DNA from: Sphingobacterium spiritivorum
GTDB lineage: Bacteria > Bacteroidota > Bacteroidia > Sphingobacteriales > Sphingobacteriaceae
Direction: 5' to 3'
DNA: 64,000 nt
Assembly (NCBI RefSeq): GCF_016725325.1
Contig: NZ_CP068083.1
Coordinates: forward strand, 4,154,001 to 4,218,000
Shown: positions 32,509 to 40,987 of the stretch, piece after piece
Layout: every line of letters starts with the position of its first letter
Numbering within the stretch: position 1 is the stretch's first letter
The notes under the pieces: generated by a model
What the model was told of the DNA's origin: nothing
Database searches by the model: none
What the model saw: the letters and a program-made list of their open reading frames with translations, nothing else
Position numbers and translations under genes: made by a program

Positions 32509-34728
32509 ATGTCGAATACATCAAAAATTATCTACACCAAAACAGACGAAGCTCCTTTACTTGCTACGTATTCCTTTTTACCAATTGTTCAGGCTTTCGC
32601 TTCCTCCGCAAATATTGATGTGGAATTGAGAGATATCTCCCTGGCAGGACGTATTCTTGCTAACTTTCCGGAGTATTTAAAAGAAGATCAGAAGATTGCA
32701 GATGCATTAGCTGAATTGGGCGCGTTAGCAACTACTCCTGAAGCTAATATTATCAAATTGCCGAATATTTCTGCTTCTATTCCTCAGTTGAAGGGAGCTA
32801 TTGCAGAATTACAAAAAGCGGGTTATGCAATTCCAAACTATCCGGATGATGCAAACAATGACGAAGAAAAATCTATCAAAGCTAAATATGCCAAAGTATT
32901 AGGATCTGCCGTAAATCCGGTATTAAGAGAGGGAAACTCGGATCGCCGTGCACCAAAAGCAGTAAAAAACTATGCAAAAGCTAATCCGCATAGCATGGGA
33001 ACGTGGTCTAAAGATTCAAAGACAAAGGTTGCTTCTATGAGTGAAGGTGATTTTTACGGGTCAGAGCAATCTATAACTGTTGAGAATGCTACTCAGTTCA
33101 AAATCGAATTTGCAGATGCTAATGGTCAGGTCACAGAATTGAAAGGATTGTCTCCGCTTAAAGCAGGAGAGGTAATCGATTCATCTGTACTGAGTGTGAA
33201 TGCACTGAAAAAGTTCGTAGCTGCTACTATTGAAGAAGCTAAGGCTGCAGGTGTATTACTGTCAGCTCACCTGAAAGCGACGATGATGAAAGTATCTGAT
33301 CCTATCATTTTCGGTGCTATTGTAGAAGTATATTTTAAAGACGTATTTGCAAAGTATGCTGATTTATTTCAGGAACTTGGTATTAATAAAAATAATGGTC
33401 TTGGCGAAGTGTATGCCAAAATCTCCGGAAATGCAAAAGAGGCTGAAGTAAAAGCTGCTATTGACGCTGCTATTGCTAACGGTCCGGCATTAGCTATGGT
33501 TAACTCGGATAAAGGTATCACGAATCTTCATGTTCCTTCAGATGTTATCGTTGACGCTTCTATGCCGGCTATGATCCGTACTTCAGGTCAGATGTGGAAT
33601 GCCGAAGGTAAACAACAGGATACTATTGCAATTATTCCGGATCGTTCGTATGCAGGAGTCTACGAAGCGACTATTGAAGATTGTAAAGCAAATGGTGCCT
33701 TAGATCCTAAAACAATGGGTTCAGTGCCGAATGTTGGATTAATGGCTCAGAAAGCGGAAGAATACGGATCTCATGATAAAACATTTCAGGCTGCAGCTGC
33801 AGGTACTATCCGTGTCACAGATGCAGAAGGTAAAGTGCTTATGGAGCAAAAGGTAGATGAAGGAGATATTTTCCGTATGTGTCAGACAAAAGATGCACCT
33901 ATTCAGGACTGGGTTAAACTAGCCGTAAACCGTGCACGTCTTTCTGAAACTCCTGCTATCTTCTGGTTAGATAAAAACAGAGCGCACGACAGAGAAATCA
34001 TTAAGAAAGTGGAGAAATACCTTCCTGATTTTGATACTAAAGGATTGGATATTCAGATTTTAAGCCCTATAGAAGCGACTAAACTTTCACTGGAGCGTAT
34101 CCGTAAAGGGTTAGATACTATTTCTGTTACAGGCAACGTATTACGTGATTATCTGACAGATTTATTCCCAATTCTGGAAGTAGGTACATCTGCGAAAATG
34201 CTTTCTATTGTCCCTCTAATGAATGGTGGCGGTTTGTTTGAAACAGGTGCTGGAGGTTCCGCTCCTAAGCATGTTGAACAGTTTCAGGAAGAAGGATACC
34301 TGCGTTGGGATTCATTAGGTGAATTCTTAGCTTTAGGCGCTTCTTTAGAACACTTATCACAAACACAGGATAATGCAAAAGCATTGATCCTCGCTGAAAC
34401 ACTGGATGAAGCAACTGAGAAATTCCTGGCGAATGATAAATCCCCTGCACGCAGAGTGGGACAGATTGACAACCGTGGTTCTCATTTTTACCTGACCCTG
34501 TATTGGGCACAGGCATTAGCAGCGCAGACAAAGGATGCAGAATTGGCTGCTAAATTTGCTCCATTAGCTCAGCAGTTAACAGAGAATGAATCAAAAATCA
34601 ATGAAGAATTGATCGGAGCACAGGGTAAACCTCAGGATATTGGAGGTTACTACTTCCCGAACGATGAGCTGGCTTCAAAAGCTATGCGTCCTTCAGCGAC
34701 ATTAAACAGTGCGATTGCATCTTTGTAA
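32509..34728 (+). CDS. icd: Monomeric NADP-dependent isocitrate dehydrogenase
   Basis: TCA-cycle enzyme of the monomeric type (IDH-II) that oxidises isocitrate to 2-oxoglutarate with NADP. The 739 residues match this class and are about twice the length of the dimeric enzyme. It starts SKIIYTKTDEAPLLATYSFLPIVQAF, and includes LREGNSDRRAPKAVKNYAKANPHSMG and SAHLKATMMKVSDPIIFG with substrate-binding Lys and Asp, plus WLDKNRAHD. A strong hairpin follows at 34747-34780. With mqo in this window it makes part of the oxidative cycle. Confidence 0.96.
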   Translation: MSNTSKIIYTKTDEAPLLATYSFLPIVQAFASSANIDVELRDISLAGRILANFPEYLKEDQKIADALAELGALATTPEANIIKLPNISASIPQLKGAIAELQKAGYAIPNYPDDANNDEEKSIKAKYAKVLGSAVNPVLREGNSDRRAPKAVKNYAKANPHSMGTWSKDSKTKVASMSEGDFYGSEQSITVENATQFKIEFADANGQVTELKGLSPLKAGEVIDSSVLSVNALKKFVAATIEEAKAAGVLLSAHLKATMMKVSDPIIFGAIVEVYFKDVFAKYADLFQELGINKNNGLGEVYAKISGNAKEAEVKAAIDAAIANGPALAMVNSDKGITNLHVPSDVIVDASMPAMIRTSGQMWNAEGKQQDTIAIIPDRSYAGVYEATIEDCKANGALDPKTMGSVPNVGLMAQKAEEYGSHDKTFQAAAAGTIRVTDAEGKVLMEQKVDEGDIFRMCQTKDAPIQDWVKLAVNRARLSETPAIFWLDKNRAHDREIIKKVEKYLPDFDTKGLDIQILSPIEATKLSLERIRKGLDTISVTGNVLRDYLTDLFPILEVGTSAKMLSIVPLMNGGGLFETGAGGSAPKHVEQFQEEGYLRWDSLGEFLALGASLEHLSQTQDNAKALILAETLDEATEKFLANDKSPARRVGQIDNRGSHFYLTLYWAQALAAQTKDAELAAKFAPLAQQLTENESKINEELIGAQGKPQDIGGYYFPNDELASKAMRPSATLNSAIASL

Positions 34729-34746
34729 TCCTATACTGTTATAACG

Positions 34747-34780
34747 AAAAAGACCATTCAAAAAATGAATGGTCTTTTTT
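34747..34780. terminator. Intrinsic terminator after icd
   Basis: Stem AAAAGACCATTCA / TGAATGGTCTTTT with loop AAAAA, followed by T-run; A-run on the other side allows bidirectional use with the convergent PhnA-like gene. Confidence 0.9.
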
Positions 34781-34821
34781 ATGAAATTATCTTCTAATAA
34801 AGAAGTGAAATTTTAAAGATT

Positions 34822-35400
34822 TTATCCTTTTCTCAGGTATTTAGTCAGAATAACAATTGTCTGACCTTCTACTTTACCTTCTATCTGGCCGGTATTATCA
34901 GCAACCAGTCTGATATTTTTTACAACGGTACCTAATTTTGCACTTAAAGAAGAACCTTTTACATCTAATGTTTTGATCAGCACAACGGTATCACCTTCAT
35001 ACAATCGTGTTCCATTGGAGTCCTGATGAAATTCGACATGACTGTCTGCCTCATGGTCTCCGGTTTTTTTGGCCCATTCCAGATTTTCATCGTCCAGATA
35101 CAGAATTTCCAGATTATCTGATGCCCAGCTTTCATTACGAAGTCTGCTCAGCATACGCCAGGCCATAACCTGTACCGGTGGATACTCTGACCACATCGTC
35201 TCTGACAATACTTTCCAATGATCCGGATCTAAGCTTTCATTTTTTTCAATTTGTGATAAACATACCTGACATACAAGTATGCTGTTATCTGTATTCGCAT
35301 TAGATGCAGGAGGCACTTCATATACACTTAGGTTTTCTGTGCCATTGCACAGTTCACATCTGTTGCCTGATCTTTCAATAAGTTGTTGTTCTAATGTCAT
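34822..35400 (-). CDS. PhnA/YjdM family zinc-ribbon protein
   Basis: A 192-residue soluble protein. Its N terminus has two zinc-binding pairs (CELC at about 14-17, CQVC at about 43-46), and its C terminus has the PhnA domain YEGDTVVLIKTLDVKGSSL with GTVVKNIRLV. The name PhnA (phosphonoacetate) was given to this domain by mistake in some databases; the true role of YjdM-like proteins is unknown. It is a single gene, convergent with icd. Confidence 0.88.
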   Translation of the reverse strand: MTLEQQLIERSGNRCELCNGTENLSVYEVPPASNANTDNSILVCQVCLSQIEKNESLDPDHWKVLSETMWSEYPPVQVMAWRMLSRLRNESWASDNLEILYLDDENLEWAKKTGDHEADSHVEFHQDSNGTRLYEGDTVVLIKTLDVKGSSLSAKLGTVVKNIRLVADNTGQIEGKVEGQTIVILTKYLRKG

Positions 35401-35531
35401 TCCTAATATTTAAATCCCTAAAATTAATCAATTTTAAGGGATTAATAAATTAATTTGAGGGTATAACTTCATTCTTGTACAGATATGGCAGAGATTTTGT
35501 ATAATTGAATCAACTTTAATTATGTAAGTAT

Positions 35532-36401
35532 ATGAAATGGCAAGGCGGTCGTCAAAGCGATAATTTTCAAGACAGAAGAGGTATGTCCGGTGGACAGAAA
35601 TTTGCAATTGGTGGTATCGGCGGTGTGATTATTCTGGTCATCGGTTTTCTGATGGGTGGTGATCCGGGACAATTGATGGAACAACTGCAAAATGCCAATG
35701 TGGGCGCGCCACAGACGGAGCAGGGAGAAGTACAGCTTACAGAAGAGGAAAAACAACTTACTGCATTTTCCCGAACGGTATTAGCGAGTACGGAGGATGT
35801 ATGGACAAAAGTATTTAAAGATAACGGATTGACTTACCAGACAGCTGATCTGGTTGTATATACAGGTGGTACACAAACTGAAGGTTGTGGTGTAGGGAAA
35901 GCTTCCTACGGACCTTTTTACTGCCCGGGCGATCATAATGTATACCTTGATCTTAGTTTTAATCAGGAGTTGCAGCAAAAATTTGGCGCTAAGGGGGAGT
36001 TTGCTTTAGCGTATGTAATAGCACATGAAGTAGGACATCATATCCAGAATCTGGTAGGTACATTAAATAAGACAAACCAAATGCGTCAGCAGATGAGTGA
36101 AGCTGAATACAATAAAGTCAGTGTAATGACAGAGCTGCAGGCTGATTTCTATGCAGGCGTATGGGCGCACTATGTCAATCAGTTATCAGATATCAAGATC
36201 GATTACAATGATATATTAGACGGAATGCAGGCTGCAGAGGCAGTTGGAGACGATAAACTTCAGGAGCAGGCGCAAGGCTATGCCGTTCCCGAGTCATTCA
36301 CGCATGGCACTTCCGAGCAGCGGGCCCGTTGGTTTAAGAAGGGATATGATACAGGTGATATGAAAGCCGGAGACACTTTTTCGGATAGAAGTCTGAGATA
36401 G
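35532..36401 (+). CDS. Neutral zinc metallopeptidase, YpfJ/KPN_02809 family
   Basis: A 289-residue membrane-anchored protein. After a Gly/Arg/Gln-rich start, one membrane helix (GGIGGVIILVIGFLMGG, residues 33-49) precedes a peptidase-like domain with the zinc motif HEVGHH (His165, Glu166, His169), then TELQADFYAGVWAH holding the third ligand. The family is annotated as neutral zinc metallopeptidase, with no substrate known. It stops 2 bp before the convergent acyltransferase stop; no terminator lies between. Confidence 0.9.
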   Translation: MKWQGGRQSDNFQDRRGMSGGQKFAIGGIGGVIILVIGFLMGGDPGQLMEQLQNANVGAPQTEQGEVQLTEEEKQLTAFSRTVLASTEDVWTKVFKDNGLTYQTADLVVYTGGTQTEGCGVGKASYGPFYCPGDHNVYLDLSFNQELQQKFGAKGEFALAYVIAHEVGHHIQNLVGTLNKTNQMRQQMSEAEYNKVSVMTELQADFYAGVWAHYVNQLSDIKIDYNDILDGMQAAEAVGDDKLQEQAQGYAVPESFTHGTSEQRARWFKKGYDTGDMKAGDTFSDRSLR

Positions 36402-36403
36402 TT

Positions 36404-37381
36404 TTACTGTACCAAAAGGTTACAACCTCTGATATCACTCTGGTCAAATCTTCCTAATACTTCAAAAGAACCATCAGGGTAAATTTTTCCTAAATCCTGC
36501 GTAGCTATAAAAGAGCAGGAATACACATTGGCTAAGTCAATGACATTGATGGCTCCTGTGCGGCTGTTGTCGATTAATGTCAGCGGATCATTCGTATCTC
36601 TGATCAGTATCTTCATCCAGTTCGGATGCTGAAAGATGCCTTCACCAAAGGAATATCCCTGTGAGAGCAATTCGGTCATCCCGTACTCGGAATGGATGGC
36701 GGGCACATTAAATCCGTCACGAAGCAGTTCATGCACTTCCTCCCGTATCATTTCTTTGCGTTTTCCTTTCATGCCACCTGTTTCCATAATGATCAGTTCG
36801 GGAAAATCAATTTCATATGTTTCGACAAAATCCAGAAGGGCGTAGGTCACGCCAAATAAAATGGTTTTTGTGTTTTTTTGTTTCAGCTTTTGCAAAGCCG
36901 TGAATAAATCCGAATGATTATACAGAAAATACCCGGATTCAGATTGTTCACTTGTTTTGATCAGATCATCCACCATATAGATGAGTGAAGATCCCGAACG
37001 TTCCAGGTAAGAGGGCAGTAAAGCCAGAATTGCTATTTCCCTGACATCACCGTAGAATTGTTCAAAAGCTTTTCTGAAAGAGCTTTCATACAGTTTTTTA
37101 TCAGCGACAAGATGCTTACTGGTTATCATTCCGGTTGTTCCTGAACTGCTAAAAGTTACCTGAGCAACAGATCCGGCAGCAATGATCTCCTGAGATTTGA
37201 AAAGTTCTATAGGAAGAAAAGGAATCTGCGTATAGTGCGAAATGTTGTCAGTATCAATATGTAGATAATCCACATACTGCTTATACGTCAGACAGTGATC
37301 ATATTGGTATCGGAATATGCTTAAGCAGTTGTCATTAAATTGCTTATCGGACTGTATCTCAAATATCTGTTGCGTATCCAT
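36404..37381 (-). CDS. LuxE-like acyl-protein synthetase/acyltransferase
   Basis: ANL-superfamily relative of 325 residues resembling LuxE acyl-protein synthetase and PaaK. The phosphate-binding loop is seen as TFSSSGTTGMITSKH; a later HSEYGMTELLSQGYS is the A5-like motif, and ATQDLGKIYPDGSFEVLGR near the C terminus is the A7/A8 region. It should activate a carboxylic acid with ATP and pass it to an acceptor, but neither is known. LuxC, LuxD or a fatty-acid ligase partner is not adjacent, though fabG lies 208 bp upstream on the same strand. Confidence 0.85.
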   Translation of the reverse strand: MDTQQIFEIQSDKQFNDNCLSIFRYQYDHCLTYKQYVDYLHIDTDNISHYTQIPFLPIELFKSQEIIAAGSVAQVTFSSSGTTGMITSKHLVADKKLYESSFRKAFEQFYGDVREIAILALLPSYLERSGSSLIYMVDDLIKTSEQSESGYFLYNHSDLFTALQKLKQKNTKTILFGVTYALLDFVETYEIDFPELIIMETGGMKGKRKEMIREEVHELLRDGFNVPAIHSEYGMTELLSQGYSFGEGIFQHPNWMKILIRDTNDPLTLIDNSRTGAINVIDLANVYSCSFIATQDLGKIYPDGSFEVLGRFDQSDIRGCNLLVQ

Positions 37382-37397
37382 CTTCTATATTGAAATG

Positions 37398-37405
37398 CAA
37401 ATATA
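37398..37405 (-). promoter_or_regulatory. -7 promoter element for the LuxE-like gene
   Basis: TATATTTG on the minus strand, exact, 16 nt before the ATG at 37381. Confidence 0.45.
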
Positions 37406-37520
37406 AGCATATCTTTTCTGATCACTTCCACAGATACAGGAGTTTTGGGATGACAATAATGTCAACTTAGCACTTATAGTAGGATAGGGGGCTATATAAG
37501 CTTAGCGATGACAGGAAAGT

Positions 37521-37567
37521 AAAATAGCTGTTAATTTGCTTGTATACAGCGATTAACAGCTATTTTT
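37521..37567 (-). terminator. Intrinsic terminator of fabG
   Basis: Fifteen-pair stem AAAATAGCTGTTAAT (37521-37535) / ATTAACAGCTATTTT (37552-37566) with a 16-nt loop, T-run on the minus strand. Confidence 0.85.
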
Positions 37568-37589
37568 ATAGTGCAGATGTAATTTTATC

Positions 37590-38333
37590 CTATAACATAC
37601 CACCGTCTACCGGTATAACCTGTCCGGTTACATAAGCAGATAAATCAGAAGCTAAGAAAAGACATACATTTGCCACTTCTTCAGGATCTCCGGAGCGTTT
37701 CAACGGAATTCCGGCTTCCCAACCTGCAACGACTTTAGGATCCAGTATATCGGTCATTTCAGTACGGATAAAACCCGGAGCTACCACATTTGCACGGATA
37801 TTACGTGATCCCAATTCTTTGGCTACTGATTTGGAAAAACCAATAATTCCTGCTTTCGATGCCGCATAATTTGCCTGTCCGGCATTTCCCTGTACACCTA
37901 CTACAGAAGACATATTGATAAATGAACCTTTTCTGTTCTTCATCATAACTTTTGAAGCAGCTTTAGTCACATTGAAGATAGACTTAAGATTCACGTTGAT
38001 AACATCATCCCAGTTTTCCTCTGTCATACGCATTAAAAGACCGTCTTTGGTAATTCCTGCATTATTTACCACGATGTCCACTGTTCCGAAGTCTGCTACG
38101 ATATCGTTAATCAGTTTATCTGCTTCTTCAAATTTTGAAGCATCAGAGCGGTATCCTTTGACCTGAGTTCCAAAAGCCTGCAACTCTTGTTCCAGTGCCT
38201 GTCCTTTTTCAACTGATGACAAATATGTAAACGCTACATTTGCTCCATTTTGTGCAAAAACTTCTGCAATCTTTCTGCCGATACCTTTGGATGCACCTGT
38301 TACAAGCGCCGTTTTTCCTTCCAATAATTTCAT
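37590..38333 (-). CDS. fabG: 3-oxoacyl-[acyl-carrier-protein] reductase
   Basis: NADPH-dependent short-chain reductase for fatty-acid elongation; 247 residues. It has the glycine-rich TGASKGIGRKIAEVF, the NNAGIT motif, SSVVGVQGNAGQANYAASKAG with Tyr156 and Lys160, and the ending GQVIPVDGGML, typical of true FabG rather than other SDRs. It is a single gene; the fatty-acid operon is not here. Confidence 0.93.
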   Translation of the reverse strand: MKLLEGKTALVTGASKGIGRKIAEVFAQNGANVAFTYLSSVEKGQALEQELQAFGTQVKGYRSDASKFEEADKLINDIVADFGTVDIVVNNAGITKDGLLMRMTEENWDDVINVNLKSIFNVTKAASKVMMKNRKGSFINMSSVVGVQGNAGQANYAASKAGIIGFSKSVAKELGSRNIRANVVAPGFIRTEMTDILDPKVVAGWEAGIPLKRSGDPEEVANVCLFLASDLSAYVTGQVIPVDGGML

Positions 38334-38525
38334 ACCTTATTTAATAATGCTATTTACAATTTAACAGATAAACAGCAAAAATGTTAAAATCCGATTATAT
38401 TACCAATTTTTTAAGAAAAGAAAATAAAAGAAACGCTCTGAATCACGGGTATTTGTCAATCTCAAAAAAGAAAAGGGCTGTTTTTGATAAAAATGTAGTT
38501 TAATGAAAGAAATTTGACAAAACCA

Positions 38526-38557
38526 TTGGTAATAAACCAAATTGAATAGTAAATTTG
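38526..38557 (+). promoter_or_regulatory. -33/-7 promoter of mqo
   Basis: TTG at 38526-38528, 21-nt spacer, and TAAATTTG (exact) at 38550-38557, 16 nt before the ATG. Confidence 0.6.
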
Positions 38558-38573
38558 CAACAATCACAGAGAC

Positions 38574-40070
38574 ATGGGTAAAAGCAAAAAAAATTACGAA
38601 GACGTAGACGTCGTATTAATAGGCGCCGGTATCATGAGCGCTACTTTGGGTACATTGATCAATGAATTAAACCCACATGTTAAGATTGAAATGTTTGAGC
38701 GATTGGATCTGGTCGCCGCTGAAAGTTCAGACGCCTGGAATAATGCAGGTACAGGACATTCGGCATTATGCGAACTGAACTATACCCCTCAGAAGGCGGA
38801 TGGTTCCGTCGATATAAAGAAAGCTATCAGTATTGCTGAATCCTTTGAAATTTCAAAACAATTCTGGACATACCTTGTCGAAAAAGGAATTATCAAAGAT
38901 CCGGAAGGATTTATTCGCAGTATACCGCATATGAGTTGTGTTTTTGGAGAGCGTAACGTGGAATTCTTGAAAACACGTCATGCTACGATGATAGAAAATA
39001 CATTATTCAAAGGAATGGAGTATTCTGAAGATCCGGAAGTATTGAAAGAATGGATACCTTTGGTGATGGAGGGACGTCCCGAAGGAGATAAAGTAGCAGC
39101 TACCAAAATGGATATCGGTACAGATGTGAATTTTGGATCGCTGACAAGAGATCTGATTGATCATCTGGTTACAAAAGATAACTTCTCTCTGAAGCTGGAG
39201 CATGAAGTGAAAGATATCGATCGTGAAGGTGATGGCCGATGGGAAATAGAAGTAAAAGATATCAAAACCGGAAAGAAAAGAGATTTAAAAGCGCAGTTTG
39301 TTTTTATAGGGGCAGGTGGACATTCATTATTACTCCTTGAAAAATCAGGCATTCCGGAAGCCAAAGGTTACGGAGGATTTCCGGTCGGCGGACAATGGTT
39401 GCGATGCACAAATGAAGAAGTAATTGCTAAGCACCATGCTAAAGTTTATGGCAAAGCATCTGTAGGCGCACCACCAATGTCTGTTCCTCATTTGGATACA
39501 CGATACATTGATGGCAAGCAGGCCTTACTGTTTGGTCCCTATGCCGGGTTTTCGACCAAATTTCTGAAAAAAGGATCTTTCTTCGATTTGCCGGCGTCGA
39601 TCAAACTCAGCAACATCCGTCCTATGCTTGCAGCAGGATGGGATAATATGGATCTTACCAAATACCTGATTACTGAAGTAATGAAGAGTCCGAAAGATAA
39701 GCTGGAATCTCTGAAAGAGTATATGCCGAATGCAAAACAGGAGGATTGGGCTCTGGAAGTTGCAGGACAACGTGTGCAGGTTATCAAAAAAGATAAGAAG
39801 CACGGAGGAGTACTGGAGTTCGGAACTGAAGTTGTGGCAAGTGCTGACGGATCATTAGCGGCCTTATTGGGTGCTTCACCCGGAGCTTCTACTTCGGTTA
39901 AGATCATGGTTGAATTACTGAAAAAATGTTTTCCTGACCGTGCAAAAACGCAGGAATACCGAGATAAATTAAGAGAAATGATCCCGACATGGGGACAATC
40001 TCTGGCAGCTGATCCGGCGCTTTGTGAAACGACACGTGCGCGTACACAGAAAGCGCTGAAATTAGATTAG
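38574..40070 (+). CDS. mqo: Malate:quinone oxidoreductase
   Basis: FAD enzyme at the membrane that oxidises malate to oxaloacetate and reduces menaquinone; 498 residues. It has the dinucleotide motif VVLIGAGIMSATLGTLI, the family-specific SSDAWNNAGTGHSALCELNYTP, and a GVLEFGTEVVASADGSLAALLGASPGAS ending. The enzyme replaces or supplements malate dehydrogenase in the TCA cycle. A TPP riboswitch begins 17 nt after its stop. Confidence 0.96.
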   Translation: MGKSKKNYEDVDVVLIGAGIMSATLGTLINELNPHVKIEMFERLDLVAAESSDAWNNAGTGHSALCELNYTPQKADGSVDIKKAISIAESFEISKQFWTYLVEKGIIKDPEGFIRSIPHMSCVFGERNVEFLKTRHATMIENTLFKGMEYSEDPEVLKEWIPLVMEGRPEGDKVAATKMDIGTDVNFGSLTRDLIDHLVTKDNFSLKLEHEVKDIDREGDGRWEIEVKDIKTGKKRDLKAQFVFIGAGGHSLLLLEKSGIPEAKGYGGFPVGGQWLRCTNEEVIAKHHAKVYGKASVGAPPMSVPHLDTRYIDGKQALLFGPYAGFSTKFLKKGSFFDLPASIKLSNIRPMLAAGWDNMDLTKYLITEVMKSPKDKLESLKEYMPNAKQEDWALEVAGQRVQVIKKDKKHGGVLEFGTEVVASADGSLAALLGASPGASTSVKIMVELLKKCFPDRAKTQEYRDKLREMIPTWGQSLAADPALCETTRARTQKALKLD

Positions 40071-40079
40071 TCTTAAATA

Positions 40080-40220
40080 ATACTTATGGGGTGCTTTAGG
40101 CAGCAGGACACTGGTTTTGTTGTTATGAAACAGGCTGAGATTATACCCAATATTACAGACGGACTATTCCTCGTCCGTCTGTAATATATACCTGATCCGG
40201 ATAATGCCGGCGTAGGGATT
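40080..40220 (+). promoter_or_regulatory. TPP riboswitch (THI element)
   Basis: All conserved blocks of the thiamine-pyrophosphate aptamer occur in order: GGGGTGC (40088-40094), GGCTGAGATTATACCC (40133-40148), then ACCTGATCCGGATAATGCC (40190-40208) and GGCGTAGGGA (to 40217). Between them lies a 13-pair variable hairpin at 40152-40185, which I first took for a terminator. The outer P1 stem is weak. It lies in the leader of the PnuC-family gene. No intrinsic terminator was seen downstream, so translational control is more likely. Confidence 0.92.
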
Positions 40221-40292
40221 TAATTTCGTTTATATTTGTTTTAAAATTTAGCCAGATCCATAGGTGCGTATATTATCATTACACACTTTTAA

Positions 40293-40931
40293 ATGGAAGT
40301 ATCATCTATTATTCAGCACCTTTGGCAACAGGTTCTGGAAACATCATGGTTGCAATGGTTAGGTGTATCCGCAGGAGTTACACAAGTCATGTTATCCAAA
40401 AACAATAAAGTCTCTAATTATTTATTTGGTATTATTAGCGTTATAGTGACCATGATAGTACTCTATGAGGCTAAACTTTATGCAGAGATTGCTCTTAATA
40501 TGTATTACCTTATTATGAGTATATATGGTTGGTGGTATTGGATTTCAAATAAAGAGGCTGCTCAGAAACCCATTACATCCTGTTCAGGAAAGGATTGGGG
40601 CATCGTTATTTTAATAGTAGGGACGGCATTTGCTATTTTCTATTATTTTTTGACTCGTCACACAGATTCAGATGTGCCTTTGTGGGATGCTTGGGTGTCC
40701 GCTACAGCCTGGGCTGGAATGTGGTTGCTCGCCAAACGTAAACTTGAAAATTGGATATTGTTGAATATCAGTAATCTGTTCGCGATTCCTTTGCTTTATC
40801 ATAAAGGTCTGCTGCTTTATGCTATACTTACCCTTTATTTATTTACAGTTGCATTTTTTGGTTATTTCAACTGGAAAAAAATGATGAAGCAACGCGAGCT
40901 ATCTATAGCACAGGAGGATAAAAAGATTTGA
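40293..40931 (+). CDS. pnuT: PnuC-family transporter under TPP control (PnuT, thiamine)
   Basis: Integral membrane carrier of 212 residues with about seven helices (VTQVMLSKNNKVSNYLFGIISV, MYYLIMSIYGWWYWI and later ISNLFAIPLLYHKGLLLYAILT). Sequence alone would be called PnuC (nicotinamide riboside). The TPP riboswitch directly upstream instead identifies it as the thiamine carrier PnuT, a known Bacteroidota pattern. It should import thiamine when TPP is low. The acyl-CoA-dehydrogenase-like gene begins 56 bp later on the same strand and may share the transcript. Confidence 0.88.
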   Translation: MEVSSIIQHLWQQVLETSWLQWLGVSAGVTQVMLSKNNKVSNYLFGIISVIVTMIVLYEAKLYAEIALNMYYLIMSIYGWWYWISNKEAAQKPITSCSGKDWGIVILIVGTAFAIFYYFLTRHTDSDVPLWDAWVSATAWAGMWLLAKRKLENWILLNISNLFAIPLLYHKGLLLYAILTLYLFTVAFFGYFNWKKMMKQRELSIAQEDKKI

Positions 40932-40987
40932 TATCTACGGCTCCGTTTCCAACAAATTCCATGAGATGAAATTACAGCTCTTATAAT

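Noticed and set aside
40152..40185. Strong hairpin after mqo, first read as a terminator
   Set aside because: It has no T-run and lies inside the TPP aptamer as its variable stem.
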